The notes beneath the pieces were generated by a model. It was not told where the DNA came from. It made no database searches and worked only from the letters and a program-made list of their open reading frames with translations. From DATBJG01 sp963790545 (GTDB taxonomy: Bacteria > Acidobacteriota > Vicinamibacteria > Vicinamibacterales > JAMQPK01): a DNA stretch of 64,000 nucleotides. The stretch covers positions 80,140 through 144,139 of the forward strand of contig CAWBPA010000003.1 of assembly GCA_963790545.1 (NCBI GenBank). The letters run 5' to 3'. A program made the position numbers and the translations under genes. Shown here piece after piece: positions 9,777-17,701 of the stretch; position 1 is the stretch's first letter, and each line of letters starts with the position of its first letter.

Positions 9777-10061
9777 ATCACGGGTCGCGGATCACCGCGG
9801 ATCACGGCGGATCAATCACGGCGGATCACCGTGGATGGCGACCGGCAGCCTGGCGAGAGCCAGGCTCGTGGAAGGTGAACGATCGAGGATCAGAACGCCG
9901 AACTGTTCCTATGGGGCGTTCTGATCCTCGATCGTTCACCTTCCACGCGCGCCTGTGGCGCGGCCGGTCGCCGGGACCCTGCGTAGAGTGTCGGTGTCTG
10001 GCCAGTGGTGACACCCGGCGAGAGATCCGCGTAAATCCGCGTGGAATCCGCGTCCCGTGAT
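9777..10061. repeat. 285-bp nested palindromic element
   Basis: The ends are inverted: ATCACGGGTCGCGG at 9777 and its one-mismatch complement ending at 10061. Next to each end are several degenerate copies of a GCGGATC word (left arm 9787-9834, right arm 10024-10056). The core is a perfect 32-bp inverted repeat, 9868-9899 against 9915-9946, with a 15-nt loop. A smaller hairpin (AGCCTGG...CCAGGCT) sits at about 9848-9867. It contains no ORF and fills most of the 394-bp gap between the DinB gene and the next gene. It looks like a MITE/REP-like non-coding element. Mobility is unproven. Confidence 0.75.
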
Positions 10062-10135
10062 GCATTTGCTGTTACCGTCGGTTCGCCGCGCTGAAGTGCC
10101 ACTTCAAGCTGCGCTTCCACTCCCCATCACGGATA

Positions 10136-10900
10136 ATGGTCGGCATGTCCTCGGTTGACGTGGAGATCGACAATCTCTATAAGGCACCTTTGCAGGAATT
10201 CGTTCAATTGCGCGCGGCGCTGGCCAAACGGCTGACCGGCGCCGATGCCCAGCGCGTCAAAGCCTTGCCGAAGCCTACGCTGGTCCCGTGGGCGATCAAT
10301 CAACTCTATTGGTGGGCGCGTCCGGTTTACGACCGGCTCACCAAGAGCGGCACCAAGTTGCGCGCCGTACAGATTGCCGGACTGGAAGGGCGCTCAGCGG
10401 ACATACGGCAGGCCGCGGACACTCATCGTCAGGCTCTGGCAGAAGCCGTCAAGCAGGCTACGTCACTCGCGGCGAAGGCCGGCGCTCAACCGAATCCTGA
10501 TGCCTTGATGCAGACGCTGGAGACGCTGTCGCTCACAAGCAGCAGTGGTGGCGCACCCGGACGCCTGACAAAGCCTCTGCAGCCGGCTGGATTCGAAGCG
10601 CTCGCCGGTGTGGCCCTGCGGACCCCGTCTCCGGCCGATTCGGCATCGCGTGCCAGCTCAAAAACTCATCCGCCGTCGTCCGGACCGAGCGCCGATGACC
10701 TCAGGCAGGCACGTCTCGAGGCTGCCGCGGAACGACGACATGCTGCAGCCATACGCGAGGCAGAAGGCAACTTGCAGAAGGCGCAAGCCGCGGAAGTTCG
10801 GGCGCGCGAAGCGTGGGAGCGCATGCGAGATGAAGTCGAGAAGGCCGAGCGCGCGCTTGCGGACGTTCGTACAAGAACGATTCACGCGACCAGAAGTTGA
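10136..10900 (+). CDS. Hypothetical protein with C-terminal coiled coil
   Basis: I do not recognise the family. The N-terminal 120 residues are helical and include PTLVPWAINQLYWWARPVYD. A low-complexity Ser/Pro linker follows (about residues 140-185), and then an Ala/Glu/Arg-rich heptad region (QARLEAAAERRHAAAIREAE) that should form a coiled coil. There is no signal peptide or membrane segment. The alternative in-frame start at 10145 (MSSVDVEI) is equally plausible. Proteins of this layout occur as lone genes in acidobacterial genomes, and the role is unknown. Confidence 0.65.
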   Translation: MVGMSSVDVEIDNLYKAPLQEFVQLRAALAKRLTGADAQRVKALPKPTLVPWAINQLYWWARPVYDRLTKSGTKLRAVQIAGLEGRSADIRQAADTHRQALAEAVKQATSLAAKAGAQPNPDALMQTLETLSLTSSSGGAPGRLTKPLQPAGFEALAGVALRTPSPADSASRASSKTHPPSSGPSADDLRQARLEAAAERRHAAAIREAEGNLQKAQAAEVRAREAWERMRDEVEKAERALADVRTRTIHATRS

Positions 10901-10914
10901 ACGCTTATTTAGTT

Positions 10915-10938
10915 GTCGTGGGGCCCCACCCCCACGAC
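10915..10938. terminator. Hairpin between convergent genes
   Basis: GTCGTGGGG (10915-10923) pairs with CCCCACGAC (10930-10938) around a 6-nt loop, 15 nt after the stop of the coiled-coil gene and before the convergent DUF3096 gene. No T-run follows, so this is a terminator-like or REP-like stem. The following bases (CCTGAGCCAGTCGAAGGGTC, 10938-10957) resemble a dispersed repeat common in bacterial intergenic DNA. Confidence 0.4.
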
Positions 10939-11012
10939 CTGTACCTGAGCCAGTCGAAGGGTCGGCGTGGCTCGCCACAACGATCCGCTCAGTGCAACGA
11001 AACGGAGCACGC

Positions 11013-11156
11013 TCATCGTACTGTCAGGATTCCAAGACCCAGAAGGCCGGACAGAATGAGGAATGCCGCAACCAGATAGTTCAACAGGCGCGGGAACACG
11101 AGAATCAAGACACCAAAGACGATCGACAGAAGCGGGCTCAGGTTCGCGAGAATCAT
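11013..11156 (-). CDS. DUF3096 small membrane protein
   Basis: This 47-residue protein is almost all one or two hydrophobic segments: MILANLSPLLSIVFGVLILV, then FPRLLNYLVAAFLILSGLLG. The 'P.l.i.FG.liL.fPr.LNYlva' pattern matches DUF3096. A perfect GGAGG sits 6 nt before the ATG at 11156, which supports translation. It is an inner-membrane protein of unknown function. It lies downstream of the EamA transporter on the same strand with an 84-bp gap. Confidence 0.85.
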   Translation of the reverse strand: MILANLSPLLSIVFGVLILVFPRLLNYLVAAFLILSGLLGLGILTVR

Positions 11157-11240
11157 GGGCACCTCCGCTTAGCAAGAGGCGCGCCATTCGCCTGCGGCAC
11201 GTGAACACCTGCCCGATCCGCGATTGTCACGGGTGGGAAA

Positions 11241-12152
11241 CTAGGGAGAGCCCAGCGCGCACATGGCCGATCCGCCAACGACCAGAAGCGCACCAATCAG
11301 GCTGGTCGCGGTGAGTCCCTCCGGTTCGAGCAGCCCAGGCGCAAGCTGCTGCACCACTGCCATGCTCATCAGCGTAAAAAGCGGCGCCAGCGCCAGCACG
11401 GCGCTCACGCGCGAGACCTCCCAGTGTTCGAGCGCTTCGACAAACGCGCCGTACGCAATGAGCGTGTTCGCGCAGCAGAAGGCCAGGGTCCACGCGTGTA
11501 GCGTGCTGAGCTGGGCGATTTCGGCAGGCGAAGCCACGGGCCACAGCACGATGGCGGCGCCGGCGTAAATCAGCACGAGAATTTGCGGCGAGGTCAGGTG
11601 CTTCAACAGCGACTTCTGCGCGAGCCCGTACATCGCCCAGATGATTGCTGCAATGACCAGCAGCGCCACGCCCAGACCGAGCCCGCCGCTGAGATCGCCG
11701 AGCTCCGCGAGCCTGCGGTTGAAAAAGAGGACGAGGCCCACGACGAGCACGCCAAAGCCAAACCATTGCCGGGAAGAGAACTTCTCGTTGAAGACAATCA
11801 GCCCGCCCAGCAGCAGGAGCATTGGCGAAAGCTGAACCACTGTCTGATTCACGGTCGGTGACGTGAATCGAAGCGCGACCAGGTACAACACGAAATTGCC
11901 GACCAGGCCAAAAAGGGCGACGCAGAATATCAACCAGGTGCGCCGGTCGAGCGATCCGAGCGCAGGCAATCGTCGCGTCACCGCGAGAATGCCGCCGAGG
12001 ACCAGCGCCGCGGTCAGGAAACGGAACCATGTAATGGTGTAGGGATCCAGTCCGTCGAGCGTGATCTTCAGGGCAAGCGGCAACAGGCCCCAGGCCGTGG
12101 CTGTGACAAGCGCCAGTACGAACCCACGCTTCCACTGAGTCACTTGCCGCAT
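11241..12152 (-). CDS. EamA/DMT-family transporter
   Basis: About 303 residues with ten hydrophobic segments in two EamA repeats. Repeat 1 includes TAWGLLPLALKITLDG, YTITWFRFLTAALVL and ALRFTSPTVNQTVVQLSPM. Repeat 2 includes YGLAQKSLLKHLTSPQILVL and EALEHWEVSRVSAVLALAPL. Members export small metabolites or amino acids across the inner membrane, and the substrate cannot be read here. ATG 12152 (MRQVTQWKRG) begins the first transmembrane region. The longer frame to 12287 would run into the divergent neighbour's promoter. Confidence 0.9.
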   Translation of the reverse strand: MRQVTQWKRGFVLALVTATAWGLLPLALKITLDGLDPYTITWFRFLTAALVLGGILAVTRRLPALGSLDRRTWLIFCVALFGLVGNFVLYLVALRFTSPTVNQTVVQLSPMLLLLGGLIVFNEKFSSRQWFGFGVLVVGLVLFFNRRLAELGDLSGGLGLGVALLVIAAIIWAMYGLAQKSLLKHLTSPQILVLIYAGAAIVLWPVASPAEIAQLSTLHAWTLAFCCANTLIAYGAFVEALEHWEVSRVSAVLALAPLFTLMSMAVVQQLAPGLLEPEGLTATSLIGALLVVGGSAMCALGSP

Positions 12153-12231
12153 TTCGCAACCCAGTGTAACGAAAGATTCGTCTCTTCGTAACTCACTGCG
12201 TGTTGGCCGGTGACGGAGTACACTGAGCCTA

Positions 12232-14197
12232 ATGACCACGCCGACGCCTTGCGACCTTCTGATCACCAACGCGCACGTCCTCACCATGGACGAGCAGTTT
12301 ACGATTCACGCATCGGGATCCATTGCCATTGCCAACGGTGCCGTTCTCGCAGTCGGCGACATCGGGAAGGAGTACCGAACCGTCCGAAACCTTCGACTGC
12401 CAGGGCCGGGTTGTGATGCCCGGCTTTGTGAATGCCCACACGCACGTCCCGATGACCATGCTGCGTGGCCTGGCCGACGATCTCCGTCTTGATGTGTGGT
12501 TGATGGGATACATGATGCCTGTCGAGCGCGCCTTCGTCCGGCCTGAGTTCGTCCGGTTGGGCACGCGCCTGGCATGCGCCGAGATGATCCGGTCGGGCAC
12601 CACGTGCTTTGCCGACATGTACTACTTCGAGGATGCCGTGGCCGACGCCACGGCTGCATCGGGCCTGCGCGCCCTGTGCGCGCAGACGGTCTTGAAGTTT
12701 CCGGCGCCAGACGCCGCAAGCTTCGAAGACTCGCTCGCACGTGCGCGGGCATTCATTACGCGCTGGAAAGGGCATCCCCTGGTCGTGCCTGGCGTTGCAC
12801 CCCATGCCCCCTACACGTGTACTGTCGAAATACTGAGAGCCTGCGCCGAGCTGGCCTGCGAATTCGACGTGCCCCTCCATACCCACCTCGCGGAAACGGT
12901 CTTCGAAGTTGAGCAATCACGACGTGAGCACGGAATGCCCGTGGTGCCGTGGGTGAAAAAACAGCGACTGTTCGATGCGCGCGTCCTGGCGGCGCACTGC
13001 GTGCACGTCGACGAAGGCGAGATCCGGGCGCTGAAAGATGCCAGCGTAGGCGTCGCTCACAATCCAACGAGCAATTTGAAGCTGGGATCTGGCGTCGCAC
13101 CCGTCGCCAAAATGCTGGAGCTCGGGGTAGCGGTCGGGATAGGAACCGATGGGACGGCCTCGAACAACGACCTCGACATGTTCGAGGAGACGCGGCTGGC
13201 CGCGCTGCTGGCCAAAGGCATTGGCGCCGACCCAACGGTCCTGCCGGCCCGTGAAGCGCTCGCGATGGCCACACGAATCGGCGCGCACGCGATTCACCAG
13301 GGCGACCGAACCGGCTCGCTCGAACCCGGCAAACGCGCCGATCTCATCGTCATCGATACCAACCAGGTGCATCACGTGCCGCGGTTCGGCCGGGAACCGG
13401 GCGGCATTTACTCGCAACTCGTCTATGCCACCAAGTCGACGGATGTCGTCGATGTCATGTGTGACGGCAAGTGGTTGATGCGAGACCGCCGGCTTCTCAC
13501 GGTTGACGAACACGAACTCCGCGAGGCCATCCACGACATGGCGAGGCGGATTGACATCTTTCTCATCGAACGGGAACAGAGCGTGTTGCAGAAGCTGATC
13601 GCCATTGGCGGGGCTGTGGAGCAAGAGAGCTTCGAGGTGCAGGTGAAAGCGCGCCTCGCCTCCGCGGATCCCGTGCTGCGTGCGTTGACGAGCGATCAGA
13701 TTACCGTGATCCGGGAAAAGCACTACCATCAGTACGATACCTACTTCCTGTTCAACGACCCGAATCAGGGACGTCTTCGGTACCGAGAAGACGAGTTTCT
13801 CGATGAGCAGAACCAGGTCGTGAACGCACGTGCGCGCCTCACGCTCACGGGGCCGTCCCGGGAAGCCGCATTTGGTTCGGTTCTCCTCTTCCGGTCCCGG
13901 TTCCTCGCGCCAGCCACGCACTCGCCACGTTTCTACCGCGAGTACTTCAAGCCGTCACGCGAGCGCGAGGTCGAGAAGGATCGCCGCCGGTGGCAGGTGG
14001 CGTTTCGCGGAGTGCAGTTCTGGGTGCACGTGGATCATTTGATCAATCCACATGCCGGCGCGTGGTTCGTCGAGGTGAAATCGCGCACCTGGTCGCGACG
14101 CGACGCGCAGGACAAGGCGGCGATTATTACCGAGCTGCTGGAACTGCTTGGCGCCCGATCGGACGAGGCGATTCACGAAGCGTACGTGGAGCTTTAG
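12232..14197 (+). CDS. Amidohydrolase (SAH/MTA deaminase-like) fused to a CYTH domain, one frameshift
   Basis: Residues 1 to about 440 form a metal-dependent amidohydrolase of the SAH/5'-methylthioadenosine/chlorohydrolase class. Visible motifs are GFVNAHTHVPMTMLRGLADD (HxH), VPLHTHLAETVFEVEQSRRE, LAAHCVHV and GTDGTASNNDLDMFEETRLA (catalytic Asp). From about residue 450 there is a second domain: FEVQVKARL, EKHYHQYDTYFLFND, GRLRYREDEFLDE and AWFVEVKSRTWSRRDA. This is the CYTH fold (class IV adenylate cyclase/ThTPase), which binds triphosphorylated ligands. One extra base near 12376-12382 separates the first 50 residues from the rest. It is divergent from the EamA gene, with a YkvA gene downstream. 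The ligand of the CYTH half is unknown. Confidence 0.82.
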
Positions 14198-14230
14198 GGA
14201 TCGGGTATTCTGGTTCTTTGAGGTGTCAGA

Positions 14231-14587
14231 ATGGCTGTTCGACCCACATCATGGCTGACGCGTCCGGGGCTCCTGCGAACATTGCTGTCGCACCTTCGGC
14301 TGGCGCTTCGACTTGTGCGCGATCCCAGCGTACCGCTGCTCGCCAAAGCCGTGCCGGTCCTCACGGGGCTTTACGTGATCTCGCCGCTCGATTTCGTCCC
14401 CGATTTGCTTCCGGTTCTGGGACAACTGGACGACCTGAGCATCGTGCTGATCGGGCTCGAGACGTTCTTGCGGTTGAGTCCATCCGGCACGACCACCTTC
14501 CATCGTGAGGCTATCGCTCAGGGGCGGCCGTACACGCCGATGACCCCGTCAGGCGACGTCATCGATGCAGAATACCGGCGGAATTAG
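14231..14587 (+). CDS. YkvA family (DUF1232) membrane protein
   Basis: A 118-residue protein with the DUF1232 signature: LRDP-like LVRDPSVPLLAKAVPVLTGL, YVISPLDFVPDLLPVLGQLD and a second hydrophobic stretch LSIVLIGLETFLRL. It is probably an inner-membrane protein, and its function is unknown. It lies 33 bp after the amidohydrolase-CYTH gene and could share its transcript. Confidence 0.88.
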   Translation: MAVRPTSWLTRPGLLRTLLSHLRLALRLVRDPSVPLLAKAVPVLTGLYVISPLDFVPDLLPVLGQLDDLSIVLIGLETFLRLSPSGTTTFHREAIAQGRPYTPMTPSGDVIDAEYRRN

Positions 14588-14597
14588 TGGCCGGGAT

Positions 14598-14620
14598 AGC
14601 AGGCCTGAAGGCCTGCGCTA
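14598..14620. repeat. Short REP-like palindrome
   Basis: AGCAGGCCTGAAGGCCTGCGCT is a near-perfect palindrome ending in GCGCTAC. It sits between the convergent YkvA and RodZ-like genes. The same 'stem + GCGCTAC' shape occurs in the larger GGGGGCTAAAGCCCCC elements elsewhere in the window. It could act as a bidirectional terminator. Confidence 0.5.
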
Positions 14621-14630
14621 CGTACGAAGA

Positions 14631-15440
14631 TCAGGGTTTCGGAGACTGATTTAATCCTGTTTCCTGGAGGACGACCGTCACCGTCCGGGCAGGACGGGCA
14701 GCCGTCAGCGTGACGCTCTGCTCCTGACTTTCGAATCCCGCAAGCAGCAGCCTGATCGTGTGAGTTCCAAGAGGCAAGTACTGAACTCGTGCGGGCGTCC
14801 GGCCACGCCCAATGCCATTGACCACGACGCTGGCCCCGGGTGGCTCCGACTCAATCACGAGTTCGCCCTCCACAAAAACCGGACCTTGTGCGGCTTCAGG
14901 TGTGGGAGCCACCTCGCCAGGAGTGGTTGTCGTACTTGTTGCCGGCGGGGTCGACGCCACACCCGTGGTGGGTTCGCTCGACTCCCCTTCCTCCCGCGAG
15001 TCACTGCCGGCAGGGGTCGTTTTCTGCGGTGTGACCGCTTGAACCCCTGAGCGGTCGTCGCCGGGTGTTGGCGCGTCCACGAGCAGCACGCCGAGTACGC
15101 TCAAACCAACCGCCAGAACGGCAACCGTTGCGGTGAGCCACCAGGACGATCGCTTCGAGGACTTGGCCGGGGGTGTGGGCGGCACGAACGTCTCGAGAGC
15201 GCGTTCTTCCGGGAACTCCCGCACAAACCTCGCAACGAGCGGGTCGGCATCCAAACCGACGGCCGTTGCATAGGCCCGCAGGAAGCCATGCCTGTAGATC
15301 TGGTGTCTGGGCCAGCGAGAAAGATCGTTCGCTTCGAGATCGACGAGAAGCTGCCTGGGAATCTTCGTACGTTCCGCGAGAACGTCAAGAGTCAGTTTGC
15401 GCTGCTCGCGAGCCGCGCGCAGGTGGGAGCCAAAATCCAT
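14631..15440 (-). CDS. RodZ-like membrane protein with HTH and PEGA domains
   Basis: From ATG 15440 the order is as follows. A HTH_25 domain (FGSHLRAAREQRKLTLDVLA, ERTKIPRQLLVDLEANDLSR, HGFLRAYATAVGLD) covers residues 1-75. One transmembrane helix lies near residues 112-133 (WWLTATVAVLAVGLSVLGVL). A Thr/Pro/Ser-rich linker follows. The C-terminus is a PEGA domain (VIESEPPGASVVVNGIGRGR, TPARVQYLPLGTHTIRLLLA). RodZ anchors MreB in rod-shaped cells, whereas PEGA in place of the usual RodZ C-terminal domain is common in Acidobacteriota and suggests a periplasmic surface-binding role. The 5' end overlaps the upstream TPR gene by 56 bp. Confidence 0.82.
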   Translation of the reverse strand: MDFGSHLRAAREQRKLTLDVLAERTKIPRQLLVDLEANDLSRWPRHQIYRHGFLRAYATAVGLDADPLVARFVREFPEERALETFVPPTPPAKSSKRSSWWLTATVAVLAVGLSVLGVLLVDAPTPGDDRSGVQAVTPQKTTPAGSDSREEGESSEPTTGVASTPPATSTTTTPGEVAPTPEAAQGPVFVEGELVIESEPPGASVVVNGIGRGRTPARVQYLPLGTHTIRLLLAGFESQEQSVTLTAARPARTVTVVLQETGLNQSPKP

Positions 15441-16335
15441 GACGATCGAACCGAACTCCGTCCAACCATATATATACACCGAGTTTGGAACCCGCACCGT
15501 TCGAAATGCCGCGCGCCTCGACGAAGTTCGCCAAGTCCCGGTTTGACGGAAAATCGAGCATCAGGCCTCGAGCCACGTCCAGGGCGGCGTCAAAGTCTTG
15601 CTCGCGGACCAGCATCTCCCAGAGAGCAAATCGGGCTTCGGCACTGGTATAAAAGTCCGCGTTGGCCGTCGCCGCCTCCCGCATGGTGCCCAGCGCCCGC
15701 TGGCGGTTGCCGCCGCCGACCAGCCATTTCGTACCGCGAGGCATCCGGGTGCCGACAATGTAGTCAACCCAGGCACGGGCCACTCGCGCGCGGACGTGCG
15801 CCGGATTGCGACGAAGCACGCCGTCGAGGGAACGTCTGGCCTCCCAATATTCACTCAACCCAGCCTTCCGACCGAGCGGACCCAGATGCAGCCAGACGTA
15901 GTTCAGATTGATCTTCCCAAGGAAATAGAGGGCCATTTCATCTTCCGGCGCCGCTCGAAGCCTGTTACGGGCCAGGCCCTGGGCGGCAGAAATGTCGCTC
16001 AGAAAGGCTGCGATCAGATCGGGACAGCGCTCGCAGGCCGGCGCATTGCGTGGCTCTTGTGGATTCTTGTGCCGCTTCTTGTCGTCACCGAGCAACCGCT
16101 TCACTTGGAACAGCAGCGCTGTGGTGCGAAGCTCGTACGCGGGAAGATCGTCAGGGGTCGCGGCCAGTGACTCGAATGCATGGGCTGCGGCCTCTTCGTA
16201 GCGGGCGTTATAAAACGCTTCCTGCGCGAGGCCGAGCGAACTGGGTCCCGACGCGGGCGGCAGTCGACTGGCGGCCGATAGGGCGCCGCCGCCGACCATT
16301 CCAACCACACAGAACACGGGTGTCCAGCCGTGCAT
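15385..16335 (-). CDS. Exported TPR-like protein
   Basis: A leader (MHGWTPVFCVVGMVGGGALS) is followed by helical repeat-like sequence, such as LAQEAFYNARYEEAAAHAFE, RKAGLSEYWEARRSLDGVL and EQDFDAALDVARGLMLDFP. A Cys pair (NAPACERCPD) lies near residue 100. It fits exported TPR proteins of Acidobacteriota with no known role. The last 45 or so residues run into the RodZ-like gene in another frame and look non-native, so the true end may be near 15500 or there may be another small frame error. The ATG-side intergenic region is AT-rich. Confidence 0.65.
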   Translation of the reverse strand: MHGWTPVFCVVGMVGGGALSAASRLPPASGPSSLGLAQEAFYNARYEEAAAHAFESLAATPDDLPAYELRTTALLFQVKRLLGDDKKRHKNPQEPRNAPACERCPDLIAAFLSDISAAQGLARNRLRAAPEDEMALYFLGKINLNYVWLHLGPLGRKAGLSEYWEARRSLDGVLRRNPAHVRARVARAWVDYIVGTRMPRGTKWLVGGGNRQRALGTMREAATANADFYTSAEARFALWEMLVREQDFDAALDVARGLMLDFPSNRDLANFVEARGISNGAGSKLGVYIWLDGVRFDRHGFWLPPARGSRAAQTDS

Positions 16336-16350
16336 AAACCCTCTAACTTT

Positions 16351-16414
16351 TAATAAATTAAAACAACAACACGAGGGTATCCCGAAGCTTCCCTGTTGTC
16401 AACTAATAAATTAA
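16351..16414. promoter_or_regulatory. AT-rich divergent control region with paired TAATAAATTAA sites
   Basis: Identical 11-mers TAATAAATTAA occur at 16351-16361 and 16404-16414, 53 bp apart (about five helical turns). They lie between the divergent TPR and kinase-BRCT genes. The region is markedly AT-rich against its surroundings. The pairing suggests a regulator binding on one face of the DNA. The 11-mers also resemble UP-element or -10-like sequence, so promoter function is equally possible. Confidence 0.45.
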
Positions 16415-16459
16415 GACTTCAAAAGGCTATCCTGTCATGTCGCGCAATATCGAGAACCT

Positions 16460-17623
16460 ATGTTCAAACGCATCTCCGCCCTCACCACGCGCAGCGTGCG
16501 ACCCGGTTCCTCTCTGAGAGACGGCCTAGGACGACTGCTCGCGGCCAGCCAAATCGTCACGAGCCCGGAAACGAAGATGCAATACCGAATCGAGCGCTTG
16601 CTGGGTGCCGGCGGATTCGGCCAGGTCTATCTCGCCAAGAGACTTGGGCGCTCGTCGACAGTACCGGCGAACGTCTGCATCAAAGCGAGCGAGCGCATCG
16701 ATGGTTGGCTGCGCGAAGCGTACTTCGGTCAATTGTTGGATGGTCATCCTCGGGCGATTCGCGTCTTCGACACCTTCCCTCTGATGCGTGCGGACGGGAG
16801 CGTCCTCTATTGCCTGGCGCTCGAATATGCACGGCATGGCGATCTCAGCGCACTTCTGCACCGAGGCGGAAAAGGGTGGTCCGAACGCGTCGTGCGCCGC
16901 GAAATTGCTGGCATACTCGAGGTGCTCGGCAAGCTGCATCGAGGTCAGCTCCTCCATCGTGACCTGACGCCACTGAACGTATTCGTCTGCGACGACCGGT
17001 GTCTGAAGCTCGGAGATTTCGGGATCGTTCGCCACCAAAGCGACCGGCGAGGCGTGACCGCCCGCACCATGAACCCGTTGACAGCGCCCAGCGATATCCT
17101 GGCGGGTACCGCCCCCAAATGGCAGGCGCGCGACGATGTGTATCAGGTGGGACAGCTGTTGGCGATGCTCATCAAAGGCAATGCCGAATCGCGCATTCGC
17201 ACGAATGACGTGCGGCGTCTCCCTTGTAGCGATCATCTGAAGGAAATAGTCTACAGGTGTATTGGTGAGCGTCGGAAGCGGTACGAAAGTGCAGACGATC
17301 TAATCAATGCCCTGAGCCATCGGGCCGCGGAGCTGAAGGTCGGGGTCCTCCGAACCCTGAAAGGCGTGCATCTTGCATTTACCGGCATTCTGAGCAGGCA
17401 CCGCCGCGACGCTATCCGTATCGCTCGGCGGGCTGGTGCTATCGTTCACGGCATGCCCTCAGTACGAACCACCGTCGTCGTTCGCGGACGGCCCAATCCG
17501 CTGCAGGCCGCCGGACGGGAAGCCGGTCTGAAACTGATGGAAATCAAACGTCTCCGCGAGAAGGGACACAGAATCACGCTGCTCAACGAGAAGCAATTCT
17601 GGCGTCTCGCGGAACGACGTTGA
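16460..17623 (+). CDS. Ser/Thr protein kinase fused to a BRCT domain
   Basis: Residues about 40-290 form a Hanks-type kinase: LLGAGGFGQVYLAKR (Gly loop), NVCIKAS (Lys), LLHRDLTPLNVFV (catalytic loop) and LKLGDFGIV (DFG). Residues about 295-387 are BRCT-like: LKGVHLAFTGILSRHRRDAI, ARRAGAIVHGMPSVRTTVVV, and a final LNEKQFWRLAER, matching the 'FTG...GG.....S..T..V.G...FW.L' pattern of DNA ligase and RFC BRCT repeats. BRCT modules bind phosphopeptides or DNA ends. No transmembrane helix is visible, so the kinase is cytoplasmic. The next gene, for cyclic glucan synthase, is 78 bp downstream and probably unrelated. Confidence 0.85.
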   Translation: MFKRISALTTRSVRPGSSLRDGLGRLLAASQIVTSPETKMQYRIERLLGAGGFGQVYLAKRLGRSSTVPANVCIKASERIDGWLREAYFGQLLDGHPRAIRVFDTFPLMRADGSVLYCLALEYARHGDLSALLHRGGKGWSERVVRREIAGILEVLGKLHRGQLLHRDLTPLNVFVCDDRCLKLGDFGIVRHQSDRRGVTARTMNPLTAPSDILAGTAPKWQARDDVYQVGQLLAMLIKGNAESRIRTNDVRRLPCSDHLKEIVYRCIGERRKRYESADDLINALSHRAAELKVGVLRTLKGVHLAFTGILSRHRRDAIRIARRAGAIVHGMPSVRTTVVVRGRPNPLQAAGREAGLKLMEIKRLREKGHRITLLNEKQFWRLAERR

Positions 17624-17701
17624 CGCGGGCGACGTGTTTACGTGCTCGCCGCAGTATTCTAAGCATTGCTGACCTCATGACCTTTTGGAGTTGCTGGATG
17701 A

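Noticed and set aside
10608..11204. Plus-strand frame containing a 'PVPEPVEGSAW' stretch
   Set aside because: That phrase is a known translation of a dispersed intergenic repeat (CCTGAGCC.GTCGAAGGG), and the frame crosses two real genes.
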